NCBI GenBank assembly: GCA_963991145.1
Contig: CAXDOZ010000014.1
Coordinates: 1-33,999 of the forward strand
DNA from: CAXDOZ01 sp963991145
GTDB lineage: Bacteria > Bacteroidota > Bacteroidia > Chitinophagales > JABDMM01
Direction of reading: 5' to 3'
Length of the DNA stretch: 33,999 nucleotides
Positions 6,970-15,559 of this stretch are shown here, in pieces. Position 1 is the first letter of the stretch. Every line of letters starts with the position of its first letter. A model generated the notes under the pieces. That model ran no database searches. It saw nothing but the letters and a program-made list of their open reading frames with translations, and had not been told where the DNA came from. The position numbers and the translations under genes are program-made.

Positions 6970-9411
6970 TTAGTTACAAGTTTCACAGTAAGTCTCTTTC
7001 ACCAATGGGTGATCTAACAACTGGAAAGTGCTGTATGGAGCCCCAAACAGCTTACAGTAACGCTGCTTATTAATTTCTCTCGCCTGATCCATTGCCATTC
7101 TAAAGCTTCTGGTAAAGACGTAATTCATATCGGTTGCTGCTGCAGAAATGTAAGCGAACAATAACTCCTCATCTACATCTTCTTCCTCTACGAAAGGAGA
7201 AAGAATCTGTGTAGCGTACTCGATATCATTGTACTGCATGAAGATGTACCCAAGCTTAAGAGCATTTTGCCAGCTTGCGCCTTCGATATTGAAAATCTTC
7301 TTGATAGTCTCAAGACTCTTCTCTACAACTTCTGAGTCTTCTACAAGAGCAGGATCTTCTGATTCAAGAGAATCATAGAAATCCATTAGAGCAAATTGGA
7401 ACTCAAGATTGATCGCATCCACAAATTGCTTAGAGATCTTAGAGTTGTATAGTGCATTGATTCCTGCCTGAGTGCTTGTAACCTCTTCTGTTGATTGAAG
7501 GTTTCCAAATTTCACATCAAGCATATACTTATTAAATGCTGCAAAATCATTTTCAGCTGCAGTAGCGAAAAGGTCTTCAAAAATTGGTCTCAGTGACTCA
7601 TCCAATCCTCCGTCATTATTGTACTTATTATCCAGATAAACCTGGTTTACAATAAGAGAAACAAATGGGCCCTCTAAAGGAACTGCCATATTGATGAATG
7701 GATCAGCCTTGTATTTCCCTTCTTCAATTCTTCTGATCGCAAATCTTTGGATTCTCAAAGCAAGTGCACCGTCTTTGGCTTCGATTGCTTTGTTTAATTG
7801 AGAGATCACATATGGCATCTCATTGTCTCCAGTAACATCATAAGTTACATTCATAGTGATACCCGCGAAACGTTGAGCATCAAGAAGCGGCTCAAGGCGC
7901 TCGTAATAAGCTCTATCACCTTTTAGAAGGTCCTGAACTTCTTCGAATGTCTTACCAACGAAGAATGCATAATCTCCAGCAGTATCATTCTTTAACTGCT
8001 CCTGGAAGATGTCCCAACCATTAGTAGTTGTGATCTGCGAAGTATCTACATAAAGCTCAGACTCTACAGTTCCAACAACCTGTCCAATTCCGCGCATGAT
8101 ACTCATTGCACGCTTGTACTGAAGCTTGTCATTGATCTCCTGATTTCCTTCTAGTGAAGAGTGAGCTTCGATAGAAATCCCTCCGGTATCTACGTTGAAC
8201 TTAGGCTCGTTAAGTGCGTCAAGAAGTTTTTGAATATCATCCTGATTGTACTCAGATTTTCCCTGTTCGAATGGGATCTTAAACTCAAGAGTTCCCTTTG
8301 GAGTAGTCACGTTCCATGCTCCGGCAGCGCTATTGTTTTCCATTGTATCCGGATAAATTGAAAGTAGCGTCAATGACTCTACTCCTCCATCTTCCAAATA
8401 GCTTCTGGTAATCACCTTACAAACTGATTTATCCTGAAGAACTACGAGGTTCATCTCGTAACCATCTGGGAGGAACTTCAACCACTTCTTCTTTAGCTTA
8501 CCGATTGCTCCGTAATAAGATGTTGGACGACGGCCCTCTACTTCATTAGCATCAATGAGCTTATCTCCATAAAGTGGCTTGGTCATATTTCCTTTACTTG
8601 GACGCTCATTATCGTAAATGTTTGGTCCATTACATGGGTACTGTTGAGGGATTACAAAATCAACGGCAAGTCCATCACCGTCGCGACGCATTAGTTTGCT
8701 GAACGCCTTTAGGTCATCGTAAGCCATATATACATACTTACCTTTGATCTCAAGGCTTTCCTGAATCAAATTCCAATCGTCAAATTGATCAGCTTTCTTA
8801 CATGTTCTGTCGCTTCCTGAAGAAAGACCGTACATCTTCTTAGAGTACTTCAATGGAAGACCTTTTCTGATCTTTCCATCCGCACCTGGATTCAAAGCAT
8901 CGATTCCTCCGTAGATCTGAGTTAGATAAACCTTCTTTTTATCCGGCTCATAGGTAACACCTACTCCTGTGTAATAGAATGAAGCAGTCATTAGCATCTC
9001 TTTGTCGCGCTTTGACTTTGTCATTCCAGCAAAGAACTCATCGGCAACTTCAGCATATGTAAAAACTACCTTACCCTTCTTTACTCCTTCGTATTCAGAA
9101 AGGAAAGAGATCTTAGTTGTTCCTCCCTCTTTCTTAACTTTTGCACCAACGTCTTCTTTGGAGTCAACTCTTCCGAGTTTTGCATTGCTTTCGGAAGATT
9201 GCTTGGCAGCGATATCCAAAACAGATTCGCGAATCATTACGTCAAGACCATTGTCTAATCGGTACTCGTTGATTCGCTCAAAAATTAGATTTTCCATAAG
9301 ACTCGCATCGAAATCATCCATGTCGATTTCTGAGTCTGGCTTCTGAGCAAAGAGGCTCAAAGAGTAGGAAATGAGTAAGAAAAATAATAGGAAAGGTTTG
9401 AAATGCATCAT
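6970..9411 (-). CDS. Secreted CAP-domain protein with OmpA-like segment
   Basis: The 813-residue protein begins with a hydrophobic signal peptide ending near LFAQ (residue 23). Residues about 38-168 look like a CAP/SCP domain: FERINEYRLDNGL with LDIAAKQSSESNAKLG at the start, and YYTGVGV followed by VYLTQIYGG at the end. Residues about 373-440 resemble an OmpA core (FEQGKSEYN, ISIEAHSSLEGNQEIN, LQYKRAMSI). The remaining C-terminal half is acidic, helical and unrecognised, and ends with CETCN, a CxxC pair. It has its own terminator and is divergent from guaA. ATG at 9411 or 9408 can start it. A cell-envelope role is likely; the reaction or partner is unknown. I do not see a T9SS sorting tail. 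Confidence 0.8.
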   Translation of the reverse strand: MMHFKPFLLFFLLISYSLSLFAQKPDSEIDMDDFDASLMENLIFERINEYRLDNGLDVMIRESVLDIAAKQSSESNAKLGRVDSKEDVGAKVKKEGGTTKISFLSEYEGVKKGKVVFTYAEVADEFFAGMTKSKRDKEMLMTASFYYTGVGVTYEPDKKKVYLTQIYGGIDALNPGADGKIRKGLPLKYSKKMYGLSSGSDRTCKKADQFDDWNLIQESLEIKGKYVYMAYDDLKAFSKLMRRDGDGLAVDFVIPQQYPCNGPNIYDNERPSKGNMTKPLYGDKLIDANEVEGRRPTSYYGAIGKLKKKWLKFLPDGYEMNLVVLQDKSVCKVITRSYLEDGGVESLTLLSIYPDTMENNSAAGAWNVTTPKGTLEFKIPFEQGKSEYNQDDIQKLLDALNEPKFNVDTGGISIEAHSSLEGNQEINDKLQYKRAMSIMRGIGQVVGTVESELYVDTSQITTTNGWDIFQEQLKNDTAGDYAFFVGKTFEEVQDLLKGDRAYYERLEPLLDAQRFAGITMNVTYDVTGDNEMPYVISQLNKAIEAKDGALALRIQRFAIRRIEEGKYKADPFINMAVPLEGPFVSLIVNQVYLDNKYNNDGGLDESLRPIFEDLFATAAENDFAAFNKYMLDVKFGNLQSTEEVTSTQAGINALYNSKISKQFVDAINLEFQFALMDFYDSLESEDPALVEDSEVVEKSLETIKKIFNIEGASWQNALKLGYIFMQYNDIEYATQILSPFVEEEDVDEELLFAYISAAATDMNYVFTRSFRMAMDQAREINKQRYCKLFGAPYSTFQLLDHPLVKETYCETCN

Positions 9412-9575
9412 AGCAGCTGTTGTTGAAATTTTTATTGTGGCGATAATAGCAAATAATGCAGGATACCGCCTCTTCTGGAAGACCCTTTTTTTGCACAGGT
9501 TTACCCCAGAAATGACGATTTAATTCTGCAATAGAATCATGTATACGTAACAAAGCCGCTTGAGTTTTATTTATC

Positions 9576-9583
9576 TAATTTTG
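9576..9583 (+). promoter_or_regulatory. -7 box of guaA, very close to the start codon
   Basis: TAATTTTG matches the TAnnTTTG consensus and is followed by CGCCCC and then the guaA ATG. The SRP RNA promoter in this window has the same layout (box, CGCCCC, first RNA base). If the same distance holds, the transcript would begin at or next to the ATG. No clear -33 TTG is present at the usual distance. Confidence 0.55.
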
Positions 9584-9589
9584 CGCCCC

Positions 9590-11134
9590 ATGGAAGAGCG
9601 GATTATTATCGTCGATTTTGGCTCACAATACACACAGCTTATCGCGAGAAGAGTAAGAGAGCTAAATGTTTATTCAGAGATTGTTCCTTACACTCACATC
9701 CCTAGTATTGACAAGGATTCCATCAAGGGAGTAATTCTAAGTGGAAGCCCGGCATCTGCACTTGAAAATGGTGCACCGGAGATCAATCTGAATGAAATTT
9801 TGGGCATCAGACCTACACTCGCAATTTGTTATGGGGCTCAAATGATCGCGCATAAACTCGGCGGACTGGTTGAAAGAAGCAATAAGAGGGAATACGGAAG
9901 AGCCAATCTTGTAATGACTGGCCACGAACATACTCTTACTTCTCACATGGAAGAAGGATCACAGGTTTGGATGTCTCATGCAGATTCAATTGTGAGTCTG
10001 CCAGAGGGATTTGAACTAATTGCTAAGACTGCTGACATTGATGTTGCCGCTTATGCCTCGAGGAAAGGTCATTTCGATCAACCAATTATGGGCTTGCAAT
10101 TTCACCCTGAGGTTACTCACTCAACCGATGGTAAAGAGCTTTTCAAATCTTTCCTCTATGATATCTGTGGATGCAAGGGAGATTGGACTCCTCAGAGTTT
10201 TATCGATGAGACAATTGAAGACCTAAGAGATCAGATCGGAAATGATCATGTTACCCTCGGTTTAAGTGGCGGGGTAGATTCAACCGTTGCTGCTAATCTT
10301 TTAAAGAGAGCAATTGGAGATCAACTTACCTGCATTTTTGTTGATAACGGCTTACTGCGTTTGAATGAATTTGAAGAGGTTCTCCAGGCATACGAAGGAA
10401 TGGGTCTTAATGTAAAGGGAGTTCAGGCTTCTGATGCATTCCTTTCTGAATTGGAAGGAGTAGATGATCCCGAAACAAAAAGAAAGATCATCGGAAGAGT
10501 ATTCATTGAGGTTTTTGAGAAAGAATCAAAACTGATCAAGGATGCTAAATGGTTGGCTCAGGGAACTATCTATCCGGATGTAATTGAGTCAGTTTCCGTT
10601 AAAGGTCCATCAGCCACCATCAAATCTCACCACAATGTGGGAGGATTACCTGATCGTCTTGACCTAAAAATTGTAGAACCCCTCAGATATCTATTTAAGG
10701 ATGAGGTAAGAAGGGTTGGATTAGCTATGGGAATCAGCAAAGATTTCATTGGTCGACATCCATTCCCTGGTCCTGGTCTGGCAATCAGATTGATTGGAGC
10801 TATTGAATCTGAAAAACTTCGCATCTTAAAAGAAGCTGACCATATATTCATCAGTAACCTTAGAAGTTCTGGTTTGTATGATGAAGTTTGGCAAGCAGGT
10901 GTGATGCTGTTACCTGTAAAAAGTGTTGGAGTAATGGGCGATGAAAGAACATATGAATATGTTGTTGCCCTAAGAGCAGTTACATCAGTTGATGGAATGA
11001 CTGCTGATTGGTCTCATTTACCTAGTGAGTTTTTAGCCAAGACTTCAAACGAGATTATTAATAAAGTGAAAGGTGTAAACCGAGTCGTATATGACATTAG
11101 CTCGAAGCCTCCTGCTACGATTGAGTGGGAATAG
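9590..11134 (+). CDS. guaA: GMP synthase (glutamine-hydrolysing)
   Basis: The 514-residue enzyme converts XMP to GMP with ATP and glutamine. The class-I glutamine amidotransferase domain (about 1-190) has the nucleophile Cys80 in AICYGAQ and His172/Glu174 in QFHPEV. The ATP-pyrophosphatase domain has the P-loop SGGVDS at 226-231, and the C-terminal dimerisation domain includes HPFPGPGLAIRLIG and the end KPPATIEWE. I chose ATG at 9590 (MEERIIIVDFGSQYTQ), the usual family start. A frame opening 30 bp upstream would begin upstream of the promoter box and is unlikely. No purine riboswitch can fit between promoter and start. The next gene overlaps its 3' end. Confidence 0.97.
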   Translation: MEERIIIVDFGSQYTQLIARRVRELNVYSEIVPYTHIPSIDKDSIKGVILSGSPASALENGAPEINLNEILGIRPTLAICYGAQMIAHKLGGLVERSNKREYGRANLVMTGHEHTLTSHMEEGSQVWMSHADSIVSLPEGFELIAKTADIDVAAYASRKGHFDQPIMGLQFHPEVTHSTDGKELFKSFLYDICGCKGDWTPQSFIDETIEDLRDQIGNDHVTLGLSGGVDSTVAANLLKRAIGDQLTCIFVDNGLLRLNEFEEVLQAYEGMGLNVKGVQASDAFLSELEGVDDPETKRKIIGRVFIEVFEKESKLIKDAKWLAQGTIYPDVIESVSVKGPSATIKSHHNVGGLPDRLDLKIVEPLRYLFKDEVRRVGLAMGISKDFIGRHPFPGPGLAIRLIGAIESEKLRILKEADHIFISNLRSSGLYDEVWQAGVMLLPVKSVGVMGDERTYEYVVALRAVTSVDGMTADWSHLPSEFLAKTSNEIINKVKGVNRVVYDISSKPPATIEWE

Positions 11135-12497
11135 TTGGATCATAGTTTTCTCTCTTTTTCTATTACTACCAGCCTGTAAAACGCAGGATACTGGTGGACC
11201 AGATACGGTTGTCATTCCTGACGGTCCCGGCTCAACTGATCCTATCCCATCAGATTCATCGGTAGTTATTGATGGAGGAGACACCTCAGTAATTGTAGAT
11301 ACAGGATCGTCAAGACCTTTAAAGCATCCAGACGAGATCAGAATCGCAATGCTTTTACCTCTTTACCTTGACACTTTATATGAGATCAATCAGGAACTAA
11401 GGAAGAACAAGAGCAGAGAAGAACCCTTAGAGGTAAGATTGGCAAATGATGCTCGTCAATCAATGGACTTCTATCTCGGCTATGTGAAAGCTCTCTCTGG
11501 TCTCAGAGCAAAGGATATTAAAGTTGAGCTTACTCTTTTCGATACTAAAAATGATCCAGCAGTTACTCAATCTATACTTGATACGGCCGGCTTGATCTCT
11601 TACAATATGATCATCGGACCGATGTTCAACTCTTCAGCTCGCTTAATTGCTGATTATGCCAGAGAGAACAAGGTATGGCATGTTTTACCTTTTAGTCCAA
11701 GTGCCAGTATTACAAGCGCTAACCCTTATCATTTAAAGATCAACCCAAGTATTGGTGTTCACTTGAAAAAGTTGGTTGAGTTTATCGGTGAGCGATATCC
11801 CGGCAATACTATCCTGGTTCCATATCAAACAGATGTAAGCACTGAGATCCAATTGAAAGATGAGATTATCAGGCTGGTTGACATCCATAATATTAATCAT
11901 CCCGATTCTCCTCTGACCGTCGACCCAATCGGTGTTTACGAGGAGGAAGGTCGCAGAACATTCAGCATTTCAGGTTATCTATCAAGTGCAGATAGCAATG
12001 TGGTTCTTCTGCCTTCGTTCGATCCTGGTTTTATCCAAAACATTACCCGTCAGCTTAACAAATCAGCTGAAAAGGACTTTTCAATCACCCTTTTTGGAAT
12101 GCCTAATTGGTTGAGCTATGAAGATCTCAGGATCGACTATCTCGTGAGCCTTAATTATCATTTTACCAGAGAGTATGATCTACAGGTTGAAGATGAAGTG
12201 TATGAGTCTTTGCTTAAAACCTACAAACAGGAAATGAACGGAATCCCTTCTGACTATCATTTTCTTGGCTATGATCTTGGCAGATATTTAACTGAATTAT
12301 GGATCTCATATGGCCATAATTTTTCTGCTCAAATGGAGAAAGAAGCATACGAAGGACTTTATGGTAACTACCGTCTTGCACCTCAATTTAAAAAGGCTCT
12401 GGATGGAGATGCCCTTGAATTGGATCTGTACGAAAATGAAGAGCTCTTCATTTTCAAGATCAAAGATTACGAGGTCATACCTGCTTTGGAGGAATAG
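11091..12497 (+). CDS. Lipoprotein with type-1 periplasmic binding protein fold
   Basis: The 468-residue protein has a lipoprotein signal peptide with lipobox LPAC (Cys29). A linker rich in Pro, Asp, Thr and Ser (about 30-80) leads to a type-1 periplasmic-binding-like domain (about 83-460; IRIAMLLPLYL, the insert NDARQSMDFYLGYVKAL, MIIGPMFNSSARLIADYA, WHVLPFSPSA). Genes of this kind commonly follow guaA in Bacteroidota, where they often carry LysM domains; none is visible here, the linker takes their place. The ligand is unknown; relation to LppC/LpoA-type sensors is possible. ATG at 11091 overlaps guaA by 44 bp; a TTG at 11121 would give a shorter, also good, signal peptide. Confidence 0.8.
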   Translation: MTLARSLLLRLSGNSWIIVFSLFLLLPACKTQDTGGPDTVVIPDGPGSTDPIPSDSSVVIDGGDTSVIVDTGSSRPLKHPDEIRIAMLLPLYLDTLYEINQELRKNKSREEPLEVRLANDARQSMDFYLGYVKALSGLRAKDIKVELTLFDTKNDPAVTQSILDTAGLISYNMIIGPMFNSSARLIADYARENKVWHVLPFSPSASITSANPYHLKINPSIGVHLKKLVEFIGERYPGNTILVPYQTDVSTEIQLKDEIIRLVDIHNINHPDSPLTVDPIGVYEEEGRRTFSISGYLSSADSNVVLLPSFDPGFIQNITRQLNKSAEKDFSITLFGMPNWLSYEDLRIDYLVSLNYHFTREYDLQVEDEVYESLLKTYKQEMNGIPSDYHFLGYDLGRYLTELWISYGHNFSAQMEKEAYEGLYGNYRLAPQFKKALDGDALELDLYENEELFIFKIKDYEVIPALEE

Positions 12498-12601
12498 CCA
12501 ACGCTTCCACAGAATTGTAATTTGTCAATTTAACTGCGCCTGAGCGACTCTAAGCTCATTTTACAATCTAGCTGAATATCTATTTATACTATTTTCGGGG
12601 C

Positions 12602-15559
12602 ATGTATAAAATCCTATTGGCTGCTGCCTTTTCTTTGGCCAGCCTTATCTGCCCTGCTCAATTACAATTAACACAGATCGGACAACTCCCCTACACTGAA
12701 GACCTCAGTGATATTTGGGGATATCAGGATACTTCAGGCGTTGAGTATGCGCTCGTAGGAGTTTTTGATGGATTCTCAATTGTAAGCCTGGATACGCCTT
12801 CAGCACCTAGAGAGGTCGCTTTTGTACCAGGATCTTCTACTATCTGGAGAGATGTAAAAGTTTGGGATCATTACGCTTATGTAACCAGTGAAGGAAACGA
12901 TGCGCTTCTGATCGTAGATCTTCAATATTTACCAGATTCAATTAAAACATGGACAAGATCACCTCTTGGGATGTCCTCTGCGCATAACATCTTTATCGAT
13001 GAGCAAGGAAGAGGATTTGTAGTTGGAGCTGATGTAAATGTTGGAGGAGCGATCATTTTAGATCTGGTTGCAAATCCAATCAACCCTCCTGTTCTTGCTC
13101 ACTACACCAACTTTTATATCCATGATATTTTTGTGAGAGGCGATACTATGTGGTCGGCTCATATCAATAATGGTTTTGTCACCATCGTAGATATTTCCAA
13201 TCTGGCAAATATCAATTCGCCTGGTGCTGAGATGGGAAGACAAACCACTCCCAATAATTTCGCCCACAATGTTTGGTTGAGCGATGATAACAATTACATG
13301 TTCACTACAGATGAGCGCTCCGATGCCTATGTAGCCGCTTATGATGTAAGGAACACATTTAATATCAGCGAGAGAGACCGCGTCCAATCTTCACCCGGGA
13401 ATTTGGTAATCCCTCACAACACTTTCTATATAAATGATCACGTAGTTACATCCTACTATAGAGATGGAGTTACCATACACGATGTTGAGGTTCCTGAGAA
13501 TATGGTTGAGACTGAAAATTTCGACACTGCTCCATTATTTGCTGGTAATGGCTTCAACGGTTGTTGGGGTGTTTATCCCTATGCGCCCTCCGGGCTGATT
13601 TACGCCACAGATATAGAGGAAGGTCTCTACATTTTTGGGGCGACTTATAGAAAGGCGGCAAGAATCACAGGAATTGTAAGAGACTCGCTTTGCGGATCTG
13701 TTTTGAATAATGTAAATGTTGAAGTTCTTCTTGGCTCTGCTCAGGAGCAAACCGACATTACAGGAAGGTACTATGCCGGTCAGGTTGATACTGGTTTGTT
13801 CGATGTCCAATTTAGCCTGGCAGGTTATCAAACCAAGATTATTCCTAACGTGCAATTCACAGCTGGTGTAATGGATACGCTCAATGTTGAATTAGTGGCA
13901 TTGAATACCATTGATGTTTCAATCCTTGTCCTTGATTCTGCAACCGGTAATCCAATCCCAAATGCAGATCTGCTTTTTGCTCAGGGAAATTTCGATGTCC
14001 TTCAGGTTTCAACAGATGCAAATGGTCTTTACCAATCTTGTGCATTCCCGGCCGATATCTACGATATCTACTACGGTAAATGGAGTTACCTGACAAGACT
14101 AATGCCCAACCAGAATATGAGTGGCGGATCTTTTACTGATACTCTTCTTCTCGGTTTCGGGTATTACGACGATTTCATCTTTGATTTTGATTGGATTGAC
14201 AGTAGTAATGCTGCAACCGGTGATTGGGATCTGGGAGAGCCAAACGGGACCTTGTTCCAGGGGATACCTTCTAATCCTGGAGATGATGTGGCAGGAGATT
14301 TTGGTCGTAATGCATACGTTACCGGTAACTCTGGTGTTCAAGCCGGAGATGATGACATCGATGACGGACAGGTCTTTTTGATCTCCCCACAAATGGATCT
14401 GACCCTTTACAATGATCCTGTGATCGATTTTAGCCTTTGGTTCTTCAATGACGGTGGATCAGGTTCACCAAATGATTTTGCTGAGGTGGCAATTTGGGAT
14501 GGAAACACAAGAGTTGTGCTTACAAATCAGGCCTCTACCCAAACTCCATGGACAGATTACTCTTTCAGAGTGAAGCAATTTGTAACGCCTTCAGCAAATA
14601 TGTATCTGGAAGTGACTGCTGTAGATCAAAGTCCGGGGCACCTCTCTGAGGCCGGTTTTGATTATTTCAGAGTGAGTGAATGGGTGCACCCAAGCTGCGT
14701 TGAGAATCTGGTTGTAAATCCAGACACTATGTATACTAGTACTGGTCCATGTGCTCAAACACTTAATGTTGTAGCCAACGATATTATCGCGGATTTTGAC
14801 AGCATCGAGATCCAAATAGTCGATCAACCATCTATTGGAGATTTGACGCTCATGGCAGGAGGTGAAGTTCAGTTCGTTTCAAATGAAGCATCGAACACAT
14901 TTACTTCTTTCAGCTATGCTGTCTGTAATCCCTGCCCAACCTGCGATACCACAACAGTATTCATTAGCATAGCAGGCACTGGTGGCTGTATCTCAAACCG
15001 CTATCCTTTCTTTGCTAATGCTGGTCAAAATCCAATTGATGAGTATCGAGTGGAATCAAACAGAAATACTGTAGATGACTTCTGTATTGATGATATCGAT
15101 CCAGACCGTGACAGTACATTCAGAACCATCCTTCAGGCTCCATCAAATGGTCAACTAATTCCTGTAGGCGACTCTTGTTACCGCTATCAACCAAACCTCA
15201 ACTTTGTTGGACAGGACACTGCCTTCATTGAAGTTTGTGATAGAGGTCTTCCTTCGCTTTGCGATACGATCATGATCGTGATCAGAAAGAATGAGTCGGT
15301 CGGTATTGGAAGTTTTGACGTTCCTTCTGCTTATGTTTTCCCTAACCCCGGTTCTTCCAGTTTCAATATTCAGTTTGAAGCAAGCTTTGCTGGTGATGTA
15401 GAGCTAATTGATATGATGGGCAGAACAGTAGGAAAATGGAAAGTAGATGACCAATCACAATGGAAAAGTCCCGACCTTTCAAACCTATCCACGGGTACTT
15501 ACGTCATTAGAATGAATAATGATGTTCAAGTAGAGCAAATACATTGGTTGAAAGAGTAA
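12602..15559 (+). CDS. Choice-of-anchor B protein with accessory domains and T9SS tail
   Basis: The 985-residue secreted protein has a signal peptide ending near PAQ (residue 20). The choice-of-anchor B propeller-like domain covers about 28-345 (LSDIWGY, SSAHNIFID, FAHNVWLSDD, IPHNTFYIND, GCWGVYPY). Two carboxypeptidase-regulatory-like domains follow (about 354-432 and 436-520), then a jelly-roll module (about 523-695, with DDDIDDGQVFLISPQMDL), two Ig/cadherin-like domains (about 702-795 and 800-895) and a type-A T9SS sorting tail (about 908-985; VFPNPGSSSFNIQF, LSTGTYVIRM). It is paralogous to the next gene. ATG is two bases after a T-rich, promoter-like stretch. The molecular function of the family is not established; surface display is inferred. 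Confidence 0.88.
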   Translation: MYKILLAAAFSLASLICPAQLQLTQIGQLPYTEDLSDIWGYQDTSGVEYALVGVFDGFSIVSLDTPSAPREVAFVPGSSTIWRDVKVWDHYAYVTSEGNDALLIVDLQYLPDSIKTWTRSPLGMSSAHNIFIDEQGRGFVVGADVNVGGAIILDLVANPINPPVLAHYTNFYIHDIFVRGDTMWSAHINNGFVTIVDISNLANINSPGAEMGRQTTPNNFAHNVWLSDDNNYMFTTDERSDAYVAAYDVRNTFNISERDRVQSSPGNLVIPHNTFYINDHVVTSYYRDGVTIHDVEVPENMVETENFDTAPLFAGNGFNGCWGVYPYAPSGLIYATDIEEGLYIFGATYRKAARITGIVRDSLCGSVLNNVNVEVLLGSAQEQTDITGRYYAGQVDTGLFDVQFSLAGYQTKIIPNVQFTAGVMDTLNVELVALNTIDVSILVLDSATGNPIPNADLLFAQGNFDVLQVSTDANGLYQSCAFPADIYDIYYGKWSYLTRLMPNQNMSGGSFTDTLLLGFGYYDDFIFDFDWIDSSNAATGDWDLGEPNGTLFQGIPSNPGDDVAGDFGRNAYVTGNSGVQAGDDDIDDGQVFLISPQMDLTLYNDPVIDFSLWFFNDGGSGSPNDFAEVAIWDGNTRVVLTNQASTQTPWTDYSFRVKQFVTPSANMYLEVTAVDQSPGHLSEAGFDYFRVSEWVHPSCVENLVVNPDTMYTSTGPCAQTLNVVANDIIADFDSIEIQIVDQPSIGDLTLMAGGEVQFVSNEASNTFTSFSYAVCNPCPTCDTTTVFISIAGTGGCISNRYPFFANAGQNPIDEYRVESNRNTVDDFCIDDIDPDRDSTFRTILQAPSNGQLIPVGDSCYRYQPNLNFVGQDTAFIEVCDRGLPSLCDTIMIVIRKNESVGIGSFDVPSAYVFPNPGSSSFNIQFEASFAGDVELIDMMGRTVGKWKVDDQSQWKSPDLSNLSTGTYVIRMNNDVQVEQIHWLKE

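Noticed and set aside
9314..9553. 79-codon minus-strand open frame in the guaA upstream region
   Set aside because: It overlaps the signal peptide region of the CAP-domain gene in another frame and shows no domain or good start context.
9412..9589. Purine or other riboswitch before guaA
   Set aside because: The promoter box ends six bases before the ATG, leaving no room for a leader aptamer on the guaA side, and no aptamer-like fold was seen.
12589..12601. Promoter box TATTTTCG just before the first choice-of-anchor B gene
   Set aside because: It deviates from TAnnTTTG in the conserved core, has no -33 partner and lies only four bases before the ATG; too weak to annotate.
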